Below, piece after piece: positions 20,981 to 29,680 of a DNA stretch of 64,000 bases. The notes beneath the pieces were generated by a model. The model was not told where the DNA came from and ran no database searches. It saw only the letters and a list, made by a program, of their open reading frames with translations. Source of the DNA: Arthrobacter nitroguajacolicus_D (lineage in GTDB: Bacteria; Actinomycetota; Actinomycetes; Actinomycetales; Micrococcaceae); assembly GCF_031455195.1 (NCBI RefSeq), contig NZ_JAVDSH010000003.1:1-64000 (forward strand). The letters are read 5' to 3'. Position 1 is the first letter of the stretch. Every line of letters begins with the position of its first letter. The translations under genes were made by a program, and so were the position numbers.

Positions 20981-21626
20981 GCACCGTCAAGACAACTTCT
21001 GGCGCTTCCGGGTCGCGTTCAATCTTTGAGCGCAAACGCTGGACATGGACGTTGACCAGCCGCGTGTCGGCGGCGTGCCTGTAGCCCCACACCTGCTCGA
21101 GGAGGAGCTCGCGGGTGAAGACCTGCCACGGCTTCCGGGCCAAGGCCACAAGGAGGTCGAATTCGAGGGGCGTCAGCGAAATGCGCTCCCCGCCACGGGT
21201 CACCAAGTGACCGGCGACGTCGATGGTTACGTCCGCGATACGCAGTGTTTCGGGGGCCTTCTGTTCGCCCGGACGCAGGCGCGCACGAACACGCGCCACC
21301 AGTTCGGCGGGCTTGAAGGGCTTGGGCACGTAGTCGTCGGCACCGGACTCGAGGCCCCGGACCACATCCGACGTATCGGACTTCGCCGTGAGCATGACGA
21401 TCGGAACGTCCGACTCACCGCGGATCTGGCGGCACACTTCGATGCCGTCCGAACCGGGGAGCATGAGGTCCAGGAGCACGAGATCGGGCTTCGAGGAACG
21501 GAAGATTTCCAAGGCCTGTCCGCCATCTGCGCAGAAAACGGGCTCGAAGCCGTCGTTGCGCAAGACGATGCCAATCATCTCCGCGAGTGCTTCGTCGTCG
21601 TCCACTACCAGAATGCGTGCCTTCAT
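20952..21626 (-). CDS. mtrA: Response regulator MtrA
   Basis: MtrA is an OmpR-family DNA-binding regulator phosphorylated by MtrB; it controls wall hydrolases and division or replication genes in relatives. The 224-residue protein has a receiver domain (ILVVDDDEALAEMI; phosphoacceptor Asp in LVLLDLMLPG near 53; the conserved Lys in VPKPFKPAELVARV near 102) and a C-terminal winged helix ending VRGVGYKAG. The frame runs upstream without homology, so the ATG at 21626 is chosen; AAGGGA lies ten bases before it. The phased repeats before the LysM gene are a possible target in this window. Confidence 0.97.
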   Translation of the reverse strand: MKARILVVDDDEALAEMIGIVLRNDGFEPVFCADGGQALEIFRSSKPDLVLLDLMLPGSDGIEVCRQIRGESDVPIVMLTAKSDTSDVVRGLESGADDYVPKPFKPAELVARVRARLRPGEQKAPETLRIADVTIDVAGHLVTRGGERISLTPLEFDLLVALARKPWQVFTRELLLEQVWGYRHAADTRLVNVHVQRLRSKIERDPEAPEVVLTVRGVGYKAGS

Positions 21627-21849
21627 AGTTATATATTCCCTTATCGCCAAGTCTTTGTCCCGTTGGGCACGGCGCACGGCATGGCGCCCCCAGGGCAATT
21701 CCACCGTAACGCACCACGGCGCGCGCACGCTTGCCGGAGGCGGCGCGGCGACAGGCTAGGAGCCACGACGGCGGGACTATAGGCTGGGGGCGAAGGTCCG
21801 TGTGGGGGACGTCGGACGTCGGCGGAGCGGGTCTTATGGGGAGGATATC

Positions 21850-23118
21850 GTGTCACAACCACAGCACGGCCAGGATGGGGTGCCAGGCAACCAGCCCGCC
21901 TGGGGCAACCAACCACCGCCAAGCAACCAGCCCGCCTGGGGCAACCAGCCACAATGGGGCGGCCCTCCCGCGTGGGCGGCTCCGCAGGCTGGTGGACCGG
22001 GCCAGCCGGCGCCAGGCTGGGCGCCCGGAGCTCCTTATGGTCAGCCCCTCTATGTTGCTCCCCCGAAGCCCGGTGTCATTCCACTGCGACCGTTGCAGTT
22101 CGGCGAGATCCTCGATGGCTCCTTCCAAACGATCCGACGCAATGCTGCGGCGATGTTTGGCTCGGCACTGATCGTGCAAGCCATCGGGGCCGTCCTGATC
22201 GGGGCGGTCACGGTAGGGATGGTCCAGATGACCTCATCCCTTGAGACCGTCAACTCGGAGGAGGAGTTCCTCGAAGCGATGGGCCCGGTCTTTGCCGTGA
22301 TGGCAGGCGCCCTGGGTATCTCAGTACTGATCGGTTTCCTGGGCTCGGTCCTCCAGGGTGTTTTGGTGGTCCCGGTGGCGAGGTCGGTCCTCAATCGAAG
22401 GACCGGCTTCAAGCAGATGTGGATGCTTGCCGGCCGGAGGGTCTGGCCGCTTCTGGGCGTTGCCGCCTTGCTGACCGTGGGCGGGCTGCTCGCTGTGGCT
22501 GCCGTAGCGGGGATCGTTGTGCTGCTGTTTACGGCGATGGGACCGGCGGCCTTGCTGGTTGTCCTGCCTGTGGGGCTGGGTTCCATCGTCCTTTTTGTTT
22601 GGATTGGCCTGAAGCTGATGCTCGCCCCAGCGGCCATCGTCGTGGAACGTACAGGCGTCTACGACGGGCTCCTGCGGTCCTGGCAGCTGACCAGGAACAA
22701 CTGGTGGCGTATTTTCGGGATCACCCTCGTCGTGGCGATCATGGTCGGAATCATTGCCCAGATCGTGCAGATTCCGGCTTCTCTGGCCGCCACCGCCATC
22801 GGAGGGGTGGTTTCGCCCCACCCCGACCAGGAAACAGTTGCCTCCACCATGGTGGTCACTACGGTGATTTCGTCCGCAATCGGGGCTTTGGTGGGGTCGG
22901 TGACTTTCGCCTTTCAAGCGTCGGTCCTGGCATTGCTGTACATGGACCTCCGCATGCGTCGGGATGGACTGGATGTCGAGCTGATGCGGTTGATGGAGAC
23001 CGGCGCTGACCCGGACGGCATCCCGGGCGCTCCGTCCTCCCAGCCCGGTAGTACCGGCCAGCCGCCGGGCGGTGGACACTTTCCTTACACCCCGCCCGGT
23101 CAGCGTCCACCCGCATGA
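21850..23118 (+). CDS. Membrane protein, glycerophosphodiester phosphodiesterase membrane-domain family
   Basis: The 422-residue protein has a cytoplasmic N-terminus rich in Gly, Pro, Gln and Trp with repeated NQPAWG units, followed by about six hydrophobic segments that match the membrane domain seen in some glycerophosphodiester phosphodiesterases, though no catalytic domain is present. The tail (from about 385) is again Pro/Gly-rich. The GTG start at 21850 is chosen because GGGGAGG lies six bases upstream; the frame begins earlier without support. It heads the cluster with DUF4129, DUF4350, MoxR and DUF58 and runs divergently from mtrAB. The role is unknown. Confidence 0.85.
   Translation: MSQPQHGQDGVPGNQPAWGNQPPPSNQPAWGNQPQWGGPPAWAAPQAGGPGQPAPGWAPGAPYGQPLYVAPPKPGVIPLRPLQFGEILDGSFQTIRRNAAAMFGSALIVQAIGAVLIGAVTVGMVQMTSSLETVNSEEEFLEAMGPVFAVMAGALGISVLIGFLGSVLQGVLVVPVARSVLNRRTGFKQMWMLAGRRVWPLLGVAALLTVGGLLAVAAVAGIVVLLFTAMGPAALLVVLPVGLGSIVLFVWIGLKLMLAPAAIVVERTGVYDGLLRSWQLTRNNWWRIFGITLVVAIMVGIIAQIVQIPASLAATAIGGVVSPHPDQETVASTMVVTTVISSAIGALVGSVTFAFQASVLALLYMDLRMRRDGLDVELMRLMETGADPDGIPGAPSSQPGSTGQPPGGGHFPYTPPGQRPPA
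21887..21947 (+). repeat. In-gene 25-bp direct repeat
   Basis: Identical 25-base copies at 21887-21911 and 21923-21947 (period 36) encode the repeated NQPAWGNQ segments of the membrane protein's N-terminus. The exact DNA identity suggests a recent in-frame duplication. Confidence 0.85.
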
Positions 23119-23798
23119 GGCTTATCGGCTGGGATGTACTTGCGGCCTTGGAGCCACCTGTGGTTCCGGATCGCGACGAAGCGCGCCGATGGGCCGCCGA
23201 AGAACTCGCTAAAACCCAGTACCCGGATGCCCGCCCCGGTTGGGTTGACCAGATGTGGCGGGATTTCCTGGACTGGCTCTCATCCTTTGATGGGGAGTTG
23301 TCCGGTCCGGGACCCGACCTTGCCGTCCCCACGATCCTCGCCTTGGCCGTAGCGGTCATTATCGTGGCCATCTTCGTGGTCCGGCCGAGGTTGAATGCAC
23401 GGCGGAAAGCGGCGGACACAGACATCTACGGCGACGACCACAGCATGGACGCGGACGGGTACCGGAGGCGCGCCGCAACTGCGGCCGACGACGGCGACTG
23501 GCCGGCCGCCGTCGTCGACCTGTTCCGCGCCTTGGTCAGGTCCGCCGAAGAGCGGGACGTGATCGATGTCCGGGCCGGCAGGACCGCAGATGAAGCTGCA
23601 GCCCAGCTGGGAAGTGTTTTTGGCGCTGCACAAAGCCGGCTGGATGCTGCGGCCCGCGTGTTCGACGCGGTGCGCTATGGCGAAGCGGGCGCGACGAAAG
23701 CCGATTACAGTTCGTTGCGGGAGTTGGACGCCGACGTCCTTGCAATGAGGCCCGACTATGCAGGGCAGGCCACTGCTGGCTTCGCGGTGCCACGATGA
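23115..23798 (+). CDS. DUF4129-domain membrane protein
   Basis: The 227-residue protein has one membrane helix near residue 75-95 (AVPTILALAVAVIIVAIFVV) and a cytoplasmic DUF4129 domain after it (YRRRAATAADDGDWPAAVVD, then a helical domain to about 205). DUF4129 proteins occur with MoxR and DUF58 genes and with transglutaminase-like proteins. The ATG overlaps the stop of the preceding membrane gene (ATGA), so translation is coupled. Function is unknown. Confidence 0.85.
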   Translation: MRLIGWDVLAALEPPVVPDRDEARRWAAEELAKTQYPDARPGWVDQMWRDFLDWLSSFDGELSGPGPDLAVPTILALAVAVIIVAIFVVRPRLNARRKAADTDIYGDDHSMDADGYRRRAATAADDGDWPAAVVDLFRALVRSAEERDVIDVRAGRTADEAAAQLGSVFGAAQSRLDAAARVFDAVRYGEAGATKADYSSLRELDADVLAMRPDYAGQATAGFAVPR

Positions 23799-24997
23799 CG
23801 ATTATCCCGCAGGAACACGCACTACATTCGGATGGACCGGCACCGGCCGATGGCTCCTCCCGGCGAGCCTTCCCGGACTGGTTCCGGAAAAACCTGGCAT
23901 GGATCGCCATTGGTGCCCTCCTCGCCGGCCTGGTGGCCTATCTCGCCGTTACCAGTGTCACTGGAAACGGCGATAAGCGCCCACTGTCCGCCCGGAATCC
24001 GGCCCCGGATGGCGCCATGGCAACGGCAGAAATCCTGGGACGCCATGGCGTTTCCGTCACTCCGACCGACACGTTGGAGGAGACCAAGGCTGCGTTGTCG
24101 GCAAACCCCGAAGCCACGGTGCTTCTCTACGATCCACGTGGCTTCCTCGACCAGGACCAAGTACGTGACGTAGCCGCTGCGGCGGACCGGTTGGTGCTGG
24201 TCAAGCCAAGGTTGCGGAGCCTCGGTGGACTGGGGCCGGACTTTCGCCCGGGTGGCGTCGTTCCTGAAGCAACCACGGTGATCGAACCGCGTTGCGACCA
24301 GGAGGATGCCACGGCGGCCGGCAAAATTTCCGCGCAAGGACCTGTCTTTTGGGGGCCTGTAGTGTGCTACCCCATCCGGGACGGCGGACCGGGAGTGTAC
24401 GCCGCATCAGCCGACGGCCGGGTGGTGGTGATCGGCAGCACCGAGGTGTTGGACAACGGGCACCTTGCTTCTGAGGGCAACGCCGCCCTGGCACTGCGGA
24501 CCTTGGGGAACAACGCTGAGCTTGTCTGGTACATGCCCGGCATCGAAGATATTGCTGCATCCGATTCAAGGCCCACCCTGAACGAGCTGGCACCACGTTG
24601 GCTGGCATTCGCCGGCCCTTGGCTTGGCCTCGTGGCCGTCCTGGCCATTGCCTGGCGGGGAAGGCGCATGGGTCCGCTGGTGTTTGAACCCCTGCCCGTG
24701 GTGGTCAAAGCAGCAGAAACAGCGGAGGGCAGGGCCAGGCTGTACCAGGACTCCCGGGCTGTAGGGCGCGCGGCGGACAATCTTCGGGCAGGAACCCTCA
24801 CTCGCTTGGCCCGCCACTTCAACCTCGGGGCCGACGCCACCACCGAAGCTATCCTGGACGCCTGTTCCCACCGCTTAGGGAGGCCGGCACCCGAAATACG
24901 TTCAGTCCTAATCGACGCCATGCCCGCAAACGAAGGCCAACTGGTTCAGTGGGCCCAACAGATCGAACGAATCGAAGAGGAGGCAACCGCCCGATGA
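23795..24997 (+). CDS. DUF4350-domain membrane protein
   Basis: The 400-residue protein has a membrane helix near residue 32-52 (AWIAIGALLAGLVAYLAVTS), an external alpha/beta domain typical of DUF4350 (around 60-255, including VLLYDPRGFLDQDQ) and a second helix near 268-288 (LAFAGPWLGLVAVLAIAW), with a cytoplasmic tail. The ATG overlaps the DUF4129 stop and its own stop overlaps the moxR start. In related operons this protein is part of the MoxR/DUF58 set. Function is unknown. Confidence 0.85.
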   Translation: MTIIPQEHALHSDGPAPADGSSRRAFPDWFRKNLAWIAIGALLAGLVAYLAVTSVTGNGDKRPLSARNPAPDGAMATAEILGRHGVSVTPTDTLEETKAALSANPEATVLLYDPRGFLDQDQVRDVAAAADRLVLVKPRLRSLGGLGPDFRPGGVVPEATTVIEPRCDQEDATAAGKISAQGPVFWGPVVCYPIRDGGPGVYAASADGRVVVIGSTEVLDNGHLASEGNAALALRTLGNNAELVWYMPGIEDIAASDSRPTLNELAPRWLAFAGPWLGLVAVLAIAWRGRRMGPLVFEPLPVVVKAAETAEGRARLYQDSRAVGRAADNLRAGTLTRLARHFNLGADATTEAILDACSHRLGRPAPEIRSVLIDAMPANEGQLVQWAQQIERIEEEATAR

Positions 24998-26034
24998 GCA
25001 GCCAGCCGAACAGCTACACGGACAGCAACAGCCAACACGCAGGCGGTGCCGCACCACAGCAGGCACCGGAACGCCCTGCAGGGGAAGACCCTGCACGGCA
25101 GTCGCTGCTCAACGTCCGGGCGGAAGTGGGCAAGGCTGTCGTCGGCCAGGATGCCACAGTGACGGGTATGCTGATCGCCCTGCTTTGCGGTGGCCACGTG
25201 CTCCTGGAGGGTGTGCCCGGTGTGGCGAAGACACTCCTGGTGCGGGCGTTGTCCACGGCGCTTAGCCTGGACACCAAGCGCGTGCAATTCACCCCGGACC
25301 TGATGCCGGGCGATGTGACGGGTTCCCTGGTGTACGACTCCCACTCGTCCGAATTCACTTTCCGCGAAGGCCCTGTCTTCACGAACATCATGCTCGCGGA
25401 TGAGATCAACCGGACGCCGCCCAAGACCCAAGCTTCGCTGCTGGAAGCAATGGAGGAACGCCAGGTCTCGGTCGATGGGGTGTCCCGTCCGTTGCCGGCG
25501 CCCTTTATCGTGGCGGCCACGCAGAATCCTGTGGAGTACGAGGGCACCTATCCGCTGCCGGAGGCCCAGCTCGACCGTTTCCTGCTCAAGCTGACCATGC
25601 CCTTGCCCGGAAGGGCCGAGGAGATTGAGGTCATCCGACGCCACGCCGGCGGCTTTGATCCACGCAACCTCGCCGCGGCCGGCGTACGGCCGGTGGCTGG
25701 CGCCATCGAGCTCTCCGCCGCCCAGGCGGCAGTAGCGCAGGTGGCCGTTGCTCCCGAGATTCTTGCCTACATCGTGGACGTGGTGCGGGCCACGAGGTCC
25801 GCTCCGTCCTTCCAGCTCGGCGTCTCGCCCAGGGGTGCCACCGCATTGCTCAACACGTCCAAAGCGTGGGCGTGGCTGTCGGGCAGGTCCTTCGTGACCC
25901 CGGACGATGTCAAAGCGTTGTCCTTGCCCTGCCTGAGGCACAGGGTGGGCCTGCGGCCGGAAGCCCAGATGGATGGCATCCAGGTGGATGAGGTCCTGGG
26001 CAGCATCCTGGCGTCCGTCCCGGTGCCGCGATGA
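24994..26034 (+). CDS. MoxR-family AAA+ ATPase
   Basis: MoxR ATPases act as chaperones that mature or remodel partner complexes, often with DUF58/VWA proteins. The 346-residue protein has Walker A EGVPGVAKTLL near residue 72, Walker B IMLADEINRTPPK near 131, sensor 1 VAATQNPVEYEG near 174 and the lid domain. A disordered N-terminus rich in Gln and Ala precedes it. ATG 24994 overlaps the DUF4350 stop (ATGA) and GAGGAGG lies about ten bases upstream; the longer frame from 24949 is rejected. Confidence 0.95.
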   Translation: MSSQPNSYTDSNSQHAGGAAPQQAPERPAGEDPARQSLLNVRAEVGKAVVGQDATVTGMLIALLCGGHVLLEGVPGVAKTLLVRALSTALSLDTKRVQFTPDLMPGDVTGSLVYDSHSSEFTFREGPVFTNIMLADEINRTPPKTQASLLEAMEERQVSVDGVSRPLPAPFIVAATQNPVEYEGTYPLPEAQLDRFLLKLTMPLPGRAEEIEVIRRHAGGFDPRNLAAAGVRPVAGAIELSAAQAAVAQVAVAPEILAYIVDVVRATRSAPSFQLGVSPRGATALLNTSKAWAWLSGRSFVTPDDVKALSLPCLRHRVGLRPEAQMDGIQVDEVLGSILASVPVPR

Positions 26035-26066
26035 TTCCAGGTCTACTCGAGGACCGGGCGGCGTAA

Positions 26067-27359
26067 GTGGCGATCACAGGACGTTTCGTACTCCTGGCCT
26101 TGCTGGGATTGGTTCCCTTGGTGGTGTTTCCGGCGTGGAGCACCGTTCTGCTTGTCGGCCTCGGACTCCTGCTTCTGTTGGTCCTTGACCTCATAGTGGC
26201 GGTGTCTCCGGCCAAACTGGGCTTGGAACGACGACCACCCGGCAACGTGACGCTTGAGGGCCAGGTGGAATCCGTTGTGATGGTATCCAATCCCACACGC
26301 CGTACGCTGCGGGCCCATCTCCGTGATGCATGGCAGCCGTCAGCTGGAGCCATCAACCCTGTCCAAAGCATCACGGTCCCGTCCGGTGAGCGGCGCCGCC
26401 TGACCGTGGCCCTCGTCCCCCGGCGCCGCGGGGACTTGGAAAGCCCGCACCTGACCATTCGCTCAATGGGGCCCTTGGGCCTGGCCGCCCGGCAGCGCAC
26501 GCGCTTGCTCCCTGGCCGGCTTCGGGTGCTGCCGCCCTTCCATTCAAAGCGGCATCTGCCGTCCAAGCTCAGGAAGCTCAGGGAACTGGACGGCAAGGCG
26601 GCCGTGCAGATCCGCGGCGCCGGAACGGAGTTCGATTCCCTTCGGGACTACGTCCGTGGAGACGATGTCCGGTCCATCGACTGGCGCGCCACGGCGCGTC
26701 GGACGTCCGTAGTGGTGCGGACCTGGCGCCCGGAGCGGGACCGGCGCGTCGTCGTCGTCCTCGATACTTCCCGCACGGCTGCGGCCCGGATCAACGATGA
26801 GCCCCGCCTCGATACCGGCATCGAAGCCGCGTTGTTGCTGGCTGTGCTCGCCGAGCGGGGCGGAGACCGGGTGGACTTCCTCGCCTACGACCGCAGGTTG
26901 CGCGCCCGCGTCGAATCGGCGTCGAAGGGCAACCTGCTGGGACAGTTGGTCCAGGCCATGGCCCCGTTGGAAGCCGAACTGATCGAACTGGACTGGCAGC
27001 AGATACCGGGCCAGGTGCGGGCCGTCTCGGCGCACCGCTCCCTGGTGGTTTTGTTGACGGCGCTCGACGGCGGTGCCCCCGAAGAAGGGCTCCTCCCCAC
27101 AGTTGCGCAGTTGTCGCGTCAACACGCGGTAGTGGTGGCCTCAGTCCGGGACCCCCTCCTCATCGGAATGAAAGAACAACGGGCCACGGCCAGCCAGGTC
27201 TTCCGTGCGGCCGCCGCTGAGCGCGCGCTGTTGGAACGGGCCGCCGTTACTGCCCAACTGCGACAGTTGGGAGCCGAGGTGGTGGACGCCGACCCCCTCG
27301 ACGTTCCGCCGCTCCTCGCTGACACCTATATCCGGCTGAAAGCCGCCGGACGGCTCTAG
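26067..27359 (+). CDS. DUF58-domain protein, MoxR partner
   Basis: The 430-residue protein has two hydrophobic segments at the N-terminus (about 5-50), a strand-rich middle and the DUF58 core, with the signature REYVRGDDVRSIDW-like RDYVRGDDVRSIDWRATARR near residue 192-211. A von Willebrand-like fold follows (VVVVLDTSRT near 230). In other bacteria DUF58 proteins work with MoxR ATPases; the substrate here is unknown. The start is GTG, 32 bases after the moxR stop. Confidence 0.92.
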   Translation: MAITGRFVLLALLGLVPLVVFPAWSTVLLVGLGLLLLLVLDLIVAVSPAKLGLERRPPGNVTLEGQVESVVMVSNPTRRTLRAHLRDAWQPSAGAINPVQSITVPSGERRRLTVALVPRRRGDLESPHLTIRSMGPLGLAARQRTRLLPGRLRVLPPFHSKRHLPSKLRKLRELDGKAAVQIRGAGTEFDSLRDYVRGDDVRSIDWRATARRTSVVVRTWRPERDRRVVVVLDTSRTAAARINDEPRLDTGIEAALLLAVLAERGGDRVDFLAYDRRLRARVESASKGNLLGQLVQAMAPLEAELIELDWQQIPGQVRAVSAHRSLVVLLTALDGGAPEEGLLPTVAQLSRQHAVVVASVRDPLLIGMKEQRATASQVFRAAAAERALLERAAVTAQLRQLGAEVVDADPLDVPPLLADTYIRLKAAGRL

Positions 27360-27370
27360 GAAGGACACCC

Positions 27371-28096
27371 ATGAACGGACCCATCTACCAACTCGCCCTT
27401 GGTGAGGACTTCAAAAAGCTGGCGCCAGAGCTTCAGGAGTATTTTTCACTTTCGGCTGGTTCAGGCACCTACGGCATAGGCGAGGGGACCTTCGATGTTG
27501 TGGGGTGCCGGCAGAAGTGGCTGCGGCCCCTGCTCGCGTTGACCGGAAGCGAGCAGGCCTTCTTCCCCGAGTACGGCGAAGGCATACCGTTCCGGATCGA
27601 AAACCATGCCCATGTTGATCCATTCGGGCGCCCGGCGCTGACGGCCCGCCGGGAGATCTACTTCCCGTCCGGAACGAGGCTTTTCCATGACACGACCAGC
27701 GCCGTTCCGACGTCCGGCGAGCAACGGGTACCTGGGGTGGAAGCCCGCTTGGTGGACCATGTAGGGCGGTATCGCCGGCTGGTCACGGACCTGGATGTAG
27801 GTGTCACTCAAGAGGGCCGGCTACGTGGAGTGTCCAAAGCCAGCCGGCTCCTGCTGGGGCCGCTGCGTATACCCTTGCCTGCGGCCCTGGACGCCCGGGC
27901 CTACGCCGAACAATGGTGGGACGGCACCGAAGGCAAGCACCGGATCCAGGTCAAGGTCATCCAGCCGCAGATCGGCCTGGTCCTGGTGTATGCCGGGCGG
28001 TTCGATTACCGCCTGGCACCCTATCTGCCTGGCACGGCACCCGGCACAACGCTCCCACGGTATGCGGAACCGGACCGCTGGGAGGAACGGATCTAG
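27371..28096 (+). CDS. DUF4166-domain protein
   Basis: This 241-residue protein of unknown function matches DUF4166 along nearly its full length. Visible features are a short N-terminal helix, FPEYGEGIPFRIENHAHVDPFGR near residue 57 (in two parts, FPEYGEGIPF and RIENHAHVDPFGR), and a repeated strand pattern with aromatic residues. There is no signal peptide or membrane helix. It follows the DUF58 gene by 11 bases and is probably the last gene of that run. Its stop shares CTAG with the convergent MetE-like gene. Confidence 0.8.
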   Translation: MNGPIYQLALGEDFKKLAPELQEYFSLSAGSGTYGIGEGTFDVVGCRQKWLRPLLALTGSEQAFFPEYGEGIPFRIENHAHVDPFGRPALTARREIYFPSGTRLFHDTTSAVPTSGEQRVPGVEARLVDHVGRYRRLVTDLDVGVTQEGRLRGVSKASRLLLGPLRIPLPAALDARAYAEQWWDGTEGKHRIQVKVIQPQIGLVLVYAGRFDYRLAPYLPGTAPGTTLPRYAEPDRWEERI

Positions 28097-29127
28097 CCCT
28101 GGATAAGTTGGTCCAGACCATCAGCCACGTTCGTCAACTTGGCCAGGACGGCTTTGGCCGACGACGGCGTGAAGTGTTCCAATCCCGTGGAAGGAGTGAC
28201 CCGCACCCCCGCCAGCTGCGATGCCGGCAAGCCGAGTTGGCGCCACGGCTTCCAGATGCACTCCACCACGTCTGCTGTCCGGGGCAGGGTCGCTTGGGGA
28301 TCGCCTGTTGGCAGGGCACCCGCCCACAAGCGTTTCCCGTCTTCGACGGCGGCGGCAAGCTGTTCCCACTGCCGGGTTGTCAGGGCCCTGAGCGGCACGG
28401 CAACGCCATCCGCTCCGGCAGCAAGCACACGGTCAATGGGTGCCTCAATCTCCGGAACCGACACAACGGTTTCCACCACCCCCGCAGCCTTGAGCGCGTC
28501 GATGACCAACCTCCACGCGTCGGTCACTTCCTCCCCGGGGATGGACCGCAGGGTCCGGTAACCACTCGCCGTCGGAATGGTTCCAGCCATGATCGCGGCG
28601 ATATCCGGTTCGTCCACCTGGACCACGATCCCTGCGCCCGGCACCGCCGCTGAGAGCCTCCGTACATAGTCGCCAACGCCAGCAGCCAGGGACTCCGCAA
28701 CGTCGCGTCTGGCGCCGTAGTCCAGGAGAGCCCGTTCGCCGTTGTGCAGGTAGAGACTCGAAGCCAGGCTCATGGGGCCCAGCATCTGGACTTTCAGGGC
28801 CGTGGCCGAAACATCCTCGGCCCCGGCGATGTCGGCCAGGATGTTGATGTCTGTTGACAGGGCCGATCGTGCGCGTTGGGCATCCTTGCCGGGCCTGTCC
28901 ACCAGACGCCACCCATGCGGCTGGACATCGATGGCCAGGTCCACCAGGAGCGAACCCGTTCGGCCCACAGCGTCCGCTCCCACGCCCCTGTCCGGTAGCT
29001 CAGGCAGGAATGGTAGATGCGGGTCGCCCAACTCGCCACGGATAATCCGGTTTGCTTCTGCCGGGTCGCCACCGGGCCACGGGCCCAGTGCCGTGGCGCT
29101 GGCACGCAGGTCATTCGCTGAGGACAC
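28093..29127 (-). CDS. MetE-like C-terminal (cobalamin-independent methionine synthase fold) protein
   Basis: The 344-residue protein resembles the C-terminal TIM barrel of MetE and the mycobacterial protein Rv3015c. MetE binds catalytic zinc with His, two Cys and Glu. In this sequence the only cysteine is in VECIWKPW near residue 290, so the usual ligands are not all present. VVQVDEPDIA near 168 matches the family's DEP motif. Catalytic function is therefore uncertain. The GTG start lies three bases after the chorismate mutase stop, so the two are co-transcribed and probably coupled. The gene converges on DUF4166, sharing CTAG at the stops. Confidence 0.75.
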   Translation of the reverse strand: MSSANDLRASATALGPWPGGDPAEANRIIRGELGDPHLPFLPELPDRGVGADAVGRTGSLLVDLAIDVQPHGWRLVDRPGKDAQRARSALSTDINILADIAGAEDVSATALKVQMLGPMSLASSLYLHNGERALLDYGARRDVAESLAAGVGDYVRRLSAAVPGAGIVVQVDEPDIAAIMAGTIPTASGYRTLRSIPGEEVTDAWRLVIDALKAAGVVETVVSVPEIEAPIDRVLAAGADGVAVPLRALTTRQWEQLAAAVEDGKRLWAGALPTGDPQATLPRTADVVECIWKPWRQLGLPASQLAGVRVTPSTGLEHFTPSSAKAVLAKLTNVADGLDQLIQG

Positions 29128-29130
29128 GGA

Positions 29131-29520
29131 TCAAGCCTGCTGGCTGGAGATCTGGTGATCCTCGGCAATAGCCTCATGGTGGCGGATCACTTCGCTGATG
29201 ATGAAATTCAGGAACTTCTCCGCGAAGGCAGGGTCAAGGTGCGCGTCCTCAGCGAGCCGGCGCAGCCGTGCGATCTGGGCGGATTCCCGGCCCGGATCCC
29301 CGGCAGGAAGCTTATGGGTGGCCTTGAGGACTCCTACCTTCTGGGTGGCCTTGAAGCGCTCCGCGAGCAGGAAAACCAGGGTGGCGTCGATGTTGTCGAT
29401 ACTGGACCGGATGGAAAGCAACTCATCCATGACGGCGCGGTCCACCTGGCCGGCCAGGGAACTCGCTGCCGGGTCGAAGGAATCGGCGTCATCGGGAAGG
29501 ACATTGTTGTACTCGGTCAT
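29131..29520 (-). CDS. Chorismate mutase, AroQ type
   Basis: Chorismate mutase converts chorismate to prephenate, the first step towards phenylalanine and tyrosine. The 129-residue protein shows the AroQ helical pattern: LLSIRSSIDNIDATLVFLLAERF near residue 36 (as LLSIRSSIDN and IDATLVFLLAERF), KVGVLKATH with the conserved Lys, and a final helix. No signal peptide is present, so it is cytoplasmic. ATG 29520 is chosen; the frame before it has no homology. It is the first gene of a unit with the MetE-like protein. Confidence 0.9.
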   Translation of the reverse strand: MTEYNNVLPDDADSFDPAASSLAGQVDRAVMDELLSIRSSIDNIDATLVFLLAERFKATQKVGVLKATHKLPAGDPGRESAQIARLRRLAEDAHLDPAFAEKFLNFIISEVIRHHEAIAEDHQISSQQA

Positions 29521-29680
29521 GCACCCCAGTCTAGGGTGTGGGGACGGGACACCGCCGGTGTTACTTGCCCTCCACAGGCGAAGCACGCACCACGCCCGAC
29601 GAGCCGCTGAGGGCGGTGTTCCTGCTGCCGGAAACGGAGCAGAATGGCACCATCACTGCAGGTTAGGCAAAGGAGCTCCC

